64,000 nucleotides of DNA from JAGRGG01 sp965217265. Lineage in GTDB: Bacteria; Pseudomonadota; Alphaproteobacteria; Geminicoccales; Geminicoccaceae. Where the stretch lies: positions 744,001 to 808,000 of the forward strand of contig CBDCHP010000018.1 of assembly GCA_965217265.1 (NCBI GenBank). Direction: 5' to 3'. Below the pieces are notes generated by a model. It saw only the letters and a list, made by a program, of their open reading frames with translations, ran no database searches and was not told where the DNA came from. The translations under genes and the position numbers were made by a program. Below are positions 9,535 through 17,427 of the stretch, piece by piece. Each line of letters opens with the position of its first letter. The first letter of the stretch is position 1.

Positions 9535-10383
9535 TCAGGCGCGAAGCGGTCTCGCATAGCCGCCGACGGGGCGGACGCGCAAGACCTCGTCGAAGACGTC
9601 GCTCAGCGCGTCGGGCAGCCGGGCCAGGGCGTCGTCGATGAAGCCGTCGAGTTCGATCAGGTGCGAGACCGTCTCGCCGTCGCTCGAAACCGCCCGCCAG
9701 AGCGGCGCCATGCCGGCGTCCTCCAGGCGCGCCCGCAGCTGCGCCCGGCCGAGGTCCGGCCCGGCCTCGATCCCGACCAGCGCCGCGTCGTCGCCGGTAC
9801 GCTCCGAGGCGGCGCTGCCGACGAGGTAGGCGTCCCCGCCCCCGCCCGAAGCCGGCTCGACGAAGGGCAGCTTGGCCAGCACCTGCAGGCGCCCGCGCCC
9901 GGCCGTGCCCATTAGCCAGCGCCACCAGCCGCCGTCGGCGCCGCCCGCGTCGGGCAGGGGCAGGACGGCGAGCCGCACGCGATCCTCGTCCAAGGCGCGT
10001 ATCGCCCGGGCCGGGTTGTCGACGCGGCGGATCGGGACCAGGGCGCCGAAATGGTCGCGCGCCGCGTCGCGCACCGCCCCGTCCGGGCCGGCCACGACGG
10101 CGACCTCGAAGGGGGTCTGGAGGTAGGTGAAGGCGGCGATCACCTCGCGCCAGACGCGGACCAGGGCGGGGAGGGGAAAGCGCCCCTCGGACCGTGCCGC
10201 GAGGCAGCGCAGGACCATCGCCTCGCGCCCCGGCCGAAAGGCGAAGCCGCCGCCGTGCGCGGCCTTGGCCGTCTTGATCCGCTCGACGACCTCGACGCGC
10301 CGCAAGAGGCCGTCCAGCAGCGCCGCGTCGATCCGGTCGATCTCGGCGCGCAGCGCCGCGAGATCGGCTTCGGCCTCGCTCAT
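9535..10383 (-). CDS. Chorismate mutase (AroQ-type) with C-terminal domain
   Basis: 282-residue protein. Residues 5-90 form an AroQ-type helical chorismate mutase (ALRAEIDRIDAALLDGLLRR, then RIKTAK and RPGREAMVLRCL). The remainder starts with FEVAVVAGPDGAVRDAARDHFG and resembles a degenerate prephenate dehydratase/periplasmic-binding fold. The region ends in a conserved DGFIDD-type segment seen in alphaproteobacterial two-domain chorismate mutases. It is the first gene of the operon with hisC and tyrA. The start used is MSEAEADL; an in-frame ATG six codons earlier (10401) is possible and has AAGGG just upstream. Confidence 0.85.
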   Translation of the reverse strand: MSEAEADLAALRAEIDRIDAALLDGLLRRVEVVERIKTAKAAHGGGFAFRPGREAMVLRCLAARSEGRFPLPALVRVWREVIAAFTYLQTPFEVAVVAGPDGAVRDAARDHFGALVPIRRVDNPARAIRALDEDRVRLAVLPLPDAGGADGGWWRWLMGTAGRGRLQVLAKLPFVEPASGGGGDAYLVGSAASERTGDDAALVGIEAGPDLGRAQLRARLEDAGMAPLWRAVSSDGETVSHLIELDGFIDDALARLPDALSDVFDEVLRVRPVGGYARPLRA

Positions 10384-10505
10384 CCCTCGATCCTCATCCA
10401 TCGACCCTTGGGGCATGATCCCGGAGGGCGCCCGCGGCCCCTGCCGCAGCGGTAGCGCAAGCGGCTTGACATTGCCAGCGTCGGCGCCACCTTGAAACCC
10501 TGTTC

Positions 10506-10563
10506 CCCGTGGTGATTTGCGCCGACCGGCTTGCGGCCACGTTAAACAAACGGCTAAAAGGTC
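10506..10563 (+). promoter_or_regulatory. SAM-II riboswitch
   Basis: The segment has the order of conserved SAM-II elements. P1 5' strand CGTGG (10508-10512) is followed by TGATTTG, then GCTTGC, the P1 3' strand CCACG (10537-10541), TTAAA, and finally GGCTAAAAGG, which forms the pseudoknot with the loop. It lies about 80 bp upstream of metA, the classic position in Alphaproteobacteria. By known mechanism, S-adenosylmethionine binding would sequester the translation-initiation region and shut off methionine synthesis. The identification rests on matching the conserved positions by eye. Confidence 0.88.
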
Positions 10564-10641
10564 GTGGCCCCGTTCCACCGCCGCGTCCCCTCTGCCGTCT
10601 ATCGTGCGACTCTCAGGTGCGGCGGCAACGAAGGCGTGGCC

Positions 10642-11583
10642 ATGCCCATCAAGATCCCCAACGACCTGCCCGCCGCCAACAAGCTCGCGGCCGAGGGCGT
10701 GCGCCTGATCGGCGAGCACGAGGCGTCCAGGCAGGACATCCGCCCGATGCAGGTGGCGCTCTTGAACCTGATGCCGGAGAAGCCCAAGACCGAGACGCAA
10801 CTGGCGCGGCTCCTGGGCGCCACGCCGCTCCAGGTCGAGCTGACGCTGCTCACCACCTCGACCTACCGGCCGAACAACGTCCCCGCCTCGCACCTGCAAA
10901 GCTTCTATCAGACCCCGGACGACGTGCGCGGGCGCAAGTTCGACGGGCTGATCGTGACCGGCGCCCCGGTCGAGATGCTGCCCTTCGAGGACGTGAAGTA
11001 CTGGGACGAGCTGCGCCGCGTCCTCGACTGGTCGCGGACCAACGTCCACTCCTGCTTTCACATCTGCTGGGGGGCGCAAGCCGCGCTCCAGCACTTCCAC
11101 GGCGTGCCCAAGCGCATCCTGCCGACCAAGCGTTTTGGCATCTACACCCACCACCTGATCGAGCGCCGCGACGCCGCCCGGCCGGGCCTGCTCCGCGGCT
11201 TCGACGACTACTTCCTCGTCCCGGTCTCGCGCCACACCGAGGTGCGGCGGGCCGACCTGCCCGAGCATAGCGGCCTCGAAGTCCTCGCCGTCTCCAACGC
11301 CGCCGGCTTGTGCCTCGTCCACGACCCGGCCCGGCGCGAGGTCTACATGTTCAACCACCTCGAATACGACACCTACACCCTGCACGACGAGTACGCCCGC
11401 GACCTCGCCACGCACGAGGACGTGTCCTTGCCCAGCAACTACTACCCCGACGACGACCCGACCAAACCGCCGCGCAACTGCTGGCGGGCCTACGCGCACC
11501 TCTTGTTTGGTAACTGGTTGAATGAGATATATCAGACGACGCCTTATGCGTTAGAGGAGATCGGGTTGAGCAAGGAATACTAA
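10642..11583 (+). CDS. metA: Homoserine O-acyltransferase (MetA family)
   Basis: 313-residue MetA enzyme that acylates homoserine in the first committed step of methionine biosynthesis. The nucleophile Cys142 is in HICWGAQA, and the His239 and Glu241 of the triad are in MFNHLEYD. The start at 10642 is chosen from MPIKIPNDLPAANKLAAEGV, the standard family N-terminus. Whether succinyl- or acetyl-CoA is used is not clear from sequence. The last 25 or so codons (from about 11508) change abruptly to A+T-rich codon use while still encoding a normal MetA tail (GNWLNEIYQTTPYALEEIG). This marks the left edge of the foreign patch. Confidence 0.95.
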   Translation: MPIKIPNDLPAANKLAAEGVRLIGEHEASRQDIRPMQVALLNLMPEKPKTETQLARLLGATPLQVELTLLTTSTYRPNNVPASHLQSFYQTPDDVRGRKFDGLIVTGAPVEMLPFEDVKYWDELRRVLDWSRTNVHSCFHICWGAQAALQHFHGVPKRILPTKRFGIYTHHLIERRDAARPGLLRGFDDYFLVPVSRHTEVRRADLPEHSGLEVLAVSNAAGLCLVHDPARREVYMFNHLEYDTYTLHDEYARDLATHEDVSLPSNYYPDDDPTKPPRNCWRAYAHLLFGNWLNEIYQTTPYALEEIGLSKEY

Positions 11584-12034
11584 AAGATTTGTCTAAAGCA
11601 GTTTCACTCAAACTGTCCAAATTAGCAGTTTGATCACTTACAACAATTTTTACCATGGGTGTAAAAATGACATTAATATCTTTAATCTCATTTGAAGGTC
11701 AAAAAATTGGTGCTGGACTTTGCTTCTTGGGAGATGTAATGCTTACAGGATCTATAACTGATAGAAGCATAAAATACGACGATCAAAGCCTCGCGCTACC
11801 AAATTACGGAATAGTAAAACTAAAAAGCAGAAACTTTTATAACAACACTATTGCTTCTGCAACTCGCAAAATATGCATATTACAATTTAGATTAGCCTGC
11901 GCTTGGTCAGGTGATTATGAAAATGCTATCAGTATCATAAATAAGCTAGTAAATCATACAAACAATAAAGAAAAATATTCTGAAGGAGAAATTGCAATTT
12001 ATCTGAAAAATAACGCCAGCTACGAAGAATATTT

Positions 12035-12812
12035 GAGGGTTTGAGCTTGGCATAGACCGCCCATATCCGTCGGCCAGGGAACGGCGGACGGGGCGGGTTG
12101 GATGGGGCTACGGTGCAAGGGGTGCGGGGGCGAGGAGCACGTCAAGAACGGGTTCATGCGCGGCAAGCAACGCTACCGCTGCAAGGGCTGCGGGCTGAAC
12201 TTCACCGACACCCCGCCGCGCGGGATGCCGCTGCGGCTCAAGGTGGAAGCGGTGCTGCTCTACCTCAGCGGCGTCTCGATGAACCGCACCGCCAAGCTGC
12301 TCGGGGTGTCGACCCCCACGGTGCAGGCCTGGATCGAGCGCTTTGCGGAAGTCTACGCGCAAAAGCCCGAGCCCGAAGGCCGTGCCGTCGTGGTCGAGCT
12401 GGACGAGATGTGGCACTACCTCAAAAAAAGCCGAACAAGCTGTGGGTCTGGAAGGCTCGGGATCGTGCTACGGGACGGCTCATCGACTGGGAGCTGGGGG
12501 GTCGTGACCGAGCCACCCTTGAACGCCTTCTCAAGCGCCTGAAGCGCTGGGGCGTGCGGCTCTACTGCACCGACGACTGGGCCGCCTACGAGAAGGCGAT
12601 CCCCCAAGGCCGGCTCTACGTCGGCAAAAAGGAGACCCACGGCATCGAGCGCGACCACGCCCGCCAGCGGCACTGGCTCGCCCGCTTTCGGCGCCGGTCG
12701 ATCGTGGTCTCCAAGGCCGTGCGCATGGTGGACGCCTCGATCGCGCTGTTCGCCCGCTTCGGCGGCAACGACAAGATCGGCGACCTCCGGTCTATGCTAG
12801 CCTGAGACCCTC
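12035..12812 (+). mobile_element. IS1-family-like insertion sequence, copy 1
   Basis: 778-bp element bounded by imperfect terminal inverted repeats. The left end is GAGGGTTTGAGCTTGGCATA, and the right end read inward is GAGGGTCTCAGGCTAGCATA. Boundaries were fixed by comparison with the second copy at 27581-28358, which has the same length and the opposite orientation. The flanking octamers here are GAATATTT and GAAAAATT (6 of 8 match), so the target duplication is imperfect. The element interrupts the Hint-domain gene. Confidence 0.85.
12102..12805 (+). CDS. IS1-like transposase made by -1 frameshift
   Basis: Two overlapping frames encode InsA- and InsB-like parts. The first frame has a C4 zinc-finger region (CKGCGGEEH through YRCKGCG) and an HTH-like segment (NRTAKLLGVSTPTVQAWIERF), and ends with the start of the DDE domain (VVELDEMWHYL). 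After the A7 run at 12423-12429, the -1 frame continues KKPNKLWVWKARDRATGRLIDWELGGRD and holds TDDWAAYEKAIP. The fused product would be about 234 residues, close to the 232 of IS1 transposase. Without frameshifting, only a 146-residue product with an unrelated tail is made. Confidence 0.85.
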
Positions 12813-13553
12813 GAAAAATTAACTGGAGAGGCCAAAAATTTATGGAACAATTATAGTCAGCATGAGAAGGATGCTATTTTAACAGAATATTATAAAGTCG
12901 GCGACGAAATTGTTGAACATGATGCTGCCGCTCAAGGAGGATCTTATCGGCCATCATACGGGTCCATTGCCGGTGGCGACGATCACCTAATGAATGTCGA
13001 GGAAATTGAGAATCTATATGAGACTAATAAAGACGATGAGCCGACTGACTGGTGCTTTCCTGCTAATACTGCAATTCTTCTTTCCAATGGCTCTACACTT
13101 CCTATTGAAAATGTCACTCCCAAGACTGTGGTTCTTGCTTTTGATGCCGCGCGCGAGAATGGTCGTGCTCTTCTTGTTCCACGCCGTGTAGCTCGCACCT
13201 TCGTCAAGCACGAGCAGCGCTTGATCGCCGTCAACGGCGTGCGCGTCACGCCGGGGCACATGATGCTCACCGGCGCGGGCGCCTGGAAGAAGGCGGGCGA
13301 GCTGGTGCTCGGCGATCGTCTGGTCGACGCCGAGGGTCGCCTACCGCTCGGCCACACCATCGTCCTGGGCACCAACGAGTACCTGTTCGTGGCGCGGGCG
13401 ACCGAACAGCCCGGCACGATCGAGCTGACGGCGCAGCGCTGCGCGTTTCCTTGAGAGTAAAGCTCCACCTTTCACGGCGTGGCCGTGGGACTTCTCGCCT
13501 GGGCCGACGACGGGTAAGCATCGTTAGGTCGATGCTTTGAGGGAGGGGAACAG

Positions 13554-14234
13554 ATGCAAGGCGGTTTCTACGGTACGCGCGCTCTTCAAGGATGTAGACC
13601 GTCGATGACCCGTCGTCTGGGCCTCGCCCTCGCGGCTTTCTCGTCGATCGTCTCGAATGCCATCGCCGAACCCTACTCGAACGTCGCTTACGCCGGGCCG
13701 CTCGAAGCCCGCGATACGCCGCGCGGCGCGATGCAGTGGGCGATCCTCGACATGGCGAAGGCCTGGGCCGACTGCGATCGCGAGAGCATGGGCGACCTCC
13801 TCGGCGAAGACGTCGATTTTTCCTTTCCGACCACGCGGCTGCGCGGCCGAGACGCCGTCTTGCACGACCTCGACATCTATTGCGGTGCCGAGGCGGCGAA
13901 CCCGCCTGAGACGGTGAGCTTCTACCTGCCCAACGACGCGTTCTACATCGACGTGGAGCAAAACCGCGTCGCCGTCGAGATCCAGTTCCGCGAGTTCCGC
14001 CGCGGCCGGCAGCAGGTCACCAACGACGTCTGGATCGCCACCGTCGAGGACGGCCGGTTCAGCGTCTTGAAAGAATATCTCGACGGTCGCGTGCGCGACC
14101 TACAGGCGCTGGGCGTTCTGACCTACGACTGGAACGCCGGGTTCCTCACCCCCTGGCCACCGCGCACCGAGGCTTGGGAAGGGTGCTTTCCGATCGTGCG
14201 CGCGGCCCCCGTCAACGACTGCCCGCCGCCCTGA
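13554..14234 (+). CDS. Exported SnoaL/NTF2-like protein of unknown function
   Basis: 226 residues. A strong Shine-Dalgarno stretch (GAGGGAGGGGAAC) supports the start at 13554. A hydrophobic signal-like segment (RRLGLALAAFSSIVSNAIA) follows, so an internal start at 13605 would give a more ordinary signal peptide. The mature part has the NTF2-like pattern WAILDMAKAWADCDRESMGDLLGEDVDFSFP, then the strand-rich VAVEIQFREF. NTF2-like folds bind small hydrophobic ligands or act as enzymes; no active site is identifiable. Cysteines at both ends of the mature protein may form disulfides. It lies alone between the foreign patch and dinB. Confidence 0.7.
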   Translation: MQGGFYGTRALQGCRPSMTRRLGLALAAFSSIVSNAIAEPYSNVAYAGPLEARDTPRGAMQWAILDMAKAWADCDRESMGDLLGEDVDFSFPTTRLRGRDAVLHDLDIYCGAEAANPPETVSFYLPNDAFYIDVEQNRVAVEIQFREFRRGRQQVTNDVWIATVEDGRFSVLKEYLDGRVRDLQALGVLTYDWNAGFLTPWPPRTEAWEGCFPIVRAAPVNDCPPP

Positions 14235-14245
14235 TCCGCCCTCCC

Positions 14246-15292
14246 TCACTCCAGCGGCAGGGCGAACTGGTCCTCGCTTCGGGCCGCATCGGCGCGGCCG
14301 ACGCCGAGGCCGAGCAGGCGGACGGGGCCTTCGAGCGGTGCGCGGCGGGCGAGGCGGCGGGCTTCGAGGAGGATCGTCGCCGGCGCGTCGAGCCCCGCCG
14401 CCGTCGTCTGCCGGCTGCGGCGGCGAAAATCGGCGTAGCGCAGCTTCAAGACCAGCGTCGGGCCGGTGAACAAGGACTGCCGCAGGCGCTCGGCCAAATC
14501 GGCCGCCAGGGGTTCGAGCGCGGCCTCGACGGCGGTGATCGAAGTCAGGTCGACATCATAAGTCGTCTCGGTGCTGAGCGACTTTCGCGCCCGGTCGGGC
14601 TCGACCGGGCGGGGGTCCTCGCCTTGGGCCAAGCGCCAGAAGTGACGCCCCGGATTGCCGAGAAGACCCACGATCGCGGCCTCGGATAGGGCTTGCAGGT
14701 CGGCGCCCGCGTGGACGCCGGCCGCGCGCAGGCGCCGCTCGAACGCGGGACCGATGCCGTGGAAGGCCTGGATCGGCAGCCCGGCGAGGAAGGCCCGCGC
14801 CCGTTCCGGCCGGATGACGGCGAGGCCGTCGGGCTTGTCGAGGTCCGAGGCGGCCTTGGCGAGGAACTTGTTGTACGACACGCCGGCCGAGGCGGCGAGC
14901 CCGGTCTCGGCCCTGATCTCCGCTTTCAGCGCCCGCGCGATCGCCGTGGCGCTCGAACCCAGCCCCGTGACGTCGAGGTAGGCCTCGTCCAGCGCCAGGG
15001 GCTCGACCAGGGGCGTCGAGCGCAGCATGACGGTCCTGATCGCCCGGCTCGCGGCGCGGTAGGCCTCGAAGCGCGGCGGCACCAGGACGAGGTCGGGGCA
15101 CAGGCCCAGCGCCCGGCCGACCGGCATCGCCGAGCGGACGCCGTGCGCGCGGGCGGCGTAGCTCGCGGTCAAGACAACGCCGCGCCGCGAGCGCCACGCG
15201 ACCGCGAGCGGCAGCCCGCGCAAGGCCGGGTCGTCGCGCTGCTCGACCGCGGCGTAGAACGCGTCCATGTCGATGTGCACGATCTTACGCAC
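14246..15292 (-). CDS. dinB: DNA polymerase IV
   Basis: 348-residue Y-family translesion polymerase. The metal-binding motifs are IVHIDMDAFYAAVEQRDDP at the N-terminus and PLALDEAYLDVT with the catalytic Asp-Glu. SYNKFLAKAASDLDKPDG is the conserved palm/thumb block, and GIGPAFERRLRAAGV is the helix-hairpin-helix. The GTG at 15292 is preferred because upstream residues are unlike the family. The C-terminal SEDQFALPLE carries a beta-clamp-binding-type motif. The gene runs opposite to the TolC-like gene that starts 155 bp away. Confidence 0.95.
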   Translation of the reverse strand: MRKIVHIDMDAFYAAVEQRDDPALRGLPLAVAWRSRRGVVLTASYAARAHGVRSAMPVGRALGLCPDLVLVPPRFEAYRAASRAIRTVMLRSTPLVEPLALDEAYLDVTGLGSSATAIARALKAEIRAETGLAASAGVSYNKFLAKAASDLDKPDGLAVIRPERARAFLAGLPIQAFHGIGPAFERRLRAAGVHAGADLQALSEAAIVGLLGNPGRHFWRLAQGEDPRPVEPDRARKSLSTETTYDVDLTSITAVEAALEPLAADLAERLRQSLFTGPTLVLKLRYADFRRRSRQTTAAGLDAPATILLEARRLARRAPLEGPVRLLGLGVGRADAARSEDQFALPLE

Positions 15293-15446
15293 TTGGGTAC
15301 GGATCTCGCGGCAAACCGTTGCTCGCGCCCAACACTTCGCCCCCAACACGCCCCCTCGGAGCGGCCGGGGGCGAGGACGGCGTGGGCAAGTGTGTGGTTT
15401 TGTCCTACGTCGGAGCATAGGCAACCGCGAGAGGGAACGCTACGCC

Positions 15447-16790
15447 TTGGGTAAGCGATTGATCGCCGTCAGCGGCCTCGCCCTCGCGGTGGCGCTCGCG
15501 GGCGGGACCGCGAGGGCCGAGAGCCTGCGCGAGGCGATGGCGCAAGCCTACCGCACCAACCCCACCTTGGAGGCGTCGCGGGCGGAACTGCGGACGATCG
15601 ACGAGCGCGTTGTCCAGGCACTCGCCGGCTACTGGCCGGACCTCACCGCGTCGGGCCAAGCGACGGTCGCCGACACCAAGACCAACTTCGAGGCCGAGAA
15701 GTACATCACCCGCGGCGCGCAACTCGACCTGCGGCAGATGCTCTACGACGGCGGCGCCACCGAGGCCCAAGTCGATCAGGCCGAGAGCCTCGTCGAGGCG
15801 CAGCGGGCGAACCTGCTCTCGGTCGAGCAGGCGCTGTTGCTCGACACGACCGACGCCTACACGGCGACGTGGCAGAACCAAGCCGTGCTCGACCTCGCCG
15901 AGAACAACGCCGATCGGCTGAGGCGGCAGTTGCAGGCGACGCGGGACCGCTTCGAGGTCGGCGAGGTGGCGCGCACCGACGTGGCGCAGGCGCAGGCACG
16001 CTTGGCAAGGGCCTTGTCCGATATCGAGCAGGCGCGGGCCGATCTGGCGGCGGCGCTGGCGTCCTACCGCGAGATCGTCGGCGTCGAGCCGATGCGGCTC
16101 GCGGCACCCGAGGTAGCGCCGAGCCTGCCCCCCACCCTCGACCAAGCGTTGCGGTTTGCGCAAGCCAACCCCGACCTCGCCGCCGCGACCTTCGCGCTGA
16201 CGGCGGCGCGCGGCGCGATCGACGTCGCCAGCGCGAGGCTGCTGCCGGTCCTCGATCTCATCGGCTCGCTCAGTTACTTCGAGGAGCCGAGCGCCCTGGT
16301 CGACGAGGCGCGCGACGCCAGCGTGGGCTTTCAGGTCTCGGTGCCCCTCTATCAAGGCGGTGCCCTGCGCAGCCAGATCCGCGAGGCGCGGCAAACCGCT
16401 AGTCAGCGGCAACGAGAACTGGAAAGCCAGACCCGCAACGTGCAACGCGCCGTCACGGCGACCTGGGAGACGCTCGAAGCGGCGAAGGCGTCGATCGAGG
16501 CGCTGAGCGAGCAGGTCGATGCGAATCGAGTCGCGCTGCAGGGCGTGCAGGAGGAGGCCAACGTCGGCCAGCGCACGACGCTCGACGTGCTCGACGCCGA
16601 GCAGGAACTGTTCATCTCGCAGGTCGATCTCGTGCGCGCGACCGCGAACGAGGTTCTGGCGAGCTATCAACTGAAGCAGGCCGTGGGCAACCTTACCGTG
16701 GTCGCGATGGACCTCGACGTCGATCCCTACCGGCCCGACACCTACTACCTGCAACAGCGTAACCGGCTGTTCGGGCTCGATTTCGAGTGA
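15447..16790 (+). CDS. TolC-family outer-membrane channel
   Basis: 447-residue type I secretion or efflux outer-membrane protein. The start is taken as TTG at 15447, because GAGGGA lies just upstream and the residues that follow are a signal peptide (KRLIAVSGLALAVALAGGTARA). Two OEP repeats are visible, each with long helical heptad-like segments. Conserved turns include YDGGATEAQVDQAES and VPLYQGGALRSQIREARQTASQR. FEVGEVARTDVAQAQARLA and EANVGQRTTLDVLDAEQELF are the duplicated diagnostic motifs. No inner-membrane partner is adjacent. A palindromic element follows 10 bp after the stop. Confidence 0.9.
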   Translation: MGKRLIAVSGLALAVALAGGTARAESLREAMAQAYRTNPTLEASRAELRTIDERVVQALAGYWPDLTASGQATVADTKTNFEAEKYITRGAQLDLRQMLYDGGATEAQVDQAESLVEAQRANLLSVEQALLLDTTDAYTATWQNQAVLDLAENNADRLRRQLQATRDRFEVGEVARTDVAQAQARLARALSDIEQARADLAAALASYREIVGVEPMRLAAPEVAPSLPPTLDQALRFAQANPDLAAATFALTAARGAIDVASARLLPVLDLIGSLSYFEEPSALVDEARDASVGFQVSVPLYQGGALRSQIREARQTASQRQRELESQTRNVQRAVTATWETLEAAKASIEALSEQVDANRVALQGVQEEANVGQRTTLDVLDAEQELFISQVDLVRATANEVLASYQLKQAVGNLTVVAMDLDVDPYRPDTYYLQQRNRLFGLDFE

Positions 16791-16799
16791 TACGGCAGG

Positions 16800-16946
16800 A
16801 ACGCTTCGCGTCCGCTGCGCGGGGCTTTCCCTGCTTTCTTTTTGCCAGTGTTAACGCAAGAAGACCGCCGCAACGCCGAGGGCCAGCCCCGGACAAAGCG
16901 AAAAAAGAAGGAAAAAGCCCGCGCGGCGAGCGCAACGCGAAGCGTT
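16800..16946. repeat. Dispersed palindromic intergenic element, copy 2
   Basis: 147 bp between the convergent tolC-like and usp genes. It starts AACGCTTCGCGTCCGCTG and ends GCAACGCGAAGCGTT. The centre (GCCAGTGTTAACGCA and GAGGGCCAGCCCC) is in the opposite orientation to copy 4 at 33855. Long T-rich (left) and A-rich (right) strands lie inside the GC-rich ends, so each strand carries a hairpin followed by a T run. Confidence 0.85.
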
Positions 16947-16950
16947 CCGT

Positions 16951-17427
16951 TCAGGCCGGCTTGCCGCCCGTGGCCGTCATGCCTTCGCGGACGATGAAGA
17001 CGGCGCAGGGCGCGTGGCGTACGACCCTGGCCGTGTTGGGGCCGAGCAGATAGTCCTGCAAGGTGGGGCGGTGCGAGGCCATGACGATCAGATCGGCCGG
17101 CAGTTCGGCCGCCGCTTGGATGATCTCGTGGTAGATCGTGCCGTGCGTCGCGATCGTGCCGCCGCGCTGTGCCTCCGGTACGTACTCACGCATTAGTTCG
17201 TCCAGCCGCGCGCCCGCCTGCCGCACGAGGTCCTTGACGTCGTATTCTTCCGAGCCGCCGGTCTCGCCGCGGATGGCGTAGCGCCAGTCCACGCCGGCCG
17301 TGAGGTTCGGCACGACCGTCATCAAGTAGACCTTGCCGTTCTTGGCTTTGGCCTGGACGGCGGCCTCGGGCAGGGCGTGTTCCCAAGAGATCTTGTAAGC
17401 AAGGTCGATCGGGCAAAGGACCTTCAC
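16951..17427 (-). CDS. Universal stress protein
   Basis: 158-residue UspA-family protein with the N-terminal strand KVLCPIDLA and the C-terminal nucleotide-binding pattern ASHRPTLQDYLLGPNTARVVRHAPCAVFIVRE. This matches the ATP-binding G-2x-G-9x-G(S/T)-like class with substitutions. The start overlaps the stop of the solute-binding lipoprotein gene (ATGA), so it is the third gene of the BCCT operon. Usp proteins next to osmolyte transporters have been described as modulators of uptake; that role here is inferred from position. Confidence 0.9.
   Translation of the reverse strand: MKVLCPIDLAYKISWEHALPEAAVQAKAKNGKVYLMTVVPNLTAGVDWRYAIRGETGGSEEYDVKDLVRQAGARLDELMREYVPEAQRGGTIATHGTIYHEIIQAAAELPADLIVMASHRPTLQDYLLGPNTARVVRHAPCAVFIVREGMTATGGKPA

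Larger units (their letters stand above)
11655..13454 (+). pseudogene. Hint (hedgehog/intein)-domain gene split by IS1-like element
   Basis: The 5' piece (11655-12034) encodes about 126 residues of unrecognised A+T-rich sequence and is cut by the IS at 12035. The 3' piece is open from 12813 to the stop at 13454. Removing the IS (778 bp) and one 8-bp flank joins both pieces in the same frame, giving about 337 residues. The C-terminal part is a Hint module: block A starts at a cysteine (CFPANTAILLSNGSTLPIE) and block B has the T-x-x-H form in VTPGHMML. The usual terminal HN is absent, so splicing would not be expected. Hint modules are common in secreted and polymorphic-toxin-type proteins, but no toxin domain is visible. 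Composition shifts to host-like G+C inside the Hint domain near 13,185. Confidence 0.7.

Noticed and set aside
9535..11499. A 654-codon minus-strand frame spanning chorismate mutase and metA
   Set aside because: Only the part below 10383 matches a family; the rest is antisense to the metA leader and coding region.
13455..13553. Continuation of the Hint gene into a C-terminal toxin
   Set aside because: The frame ends at 13454 and the next 100 bp contain no coding continuation or second cassette.
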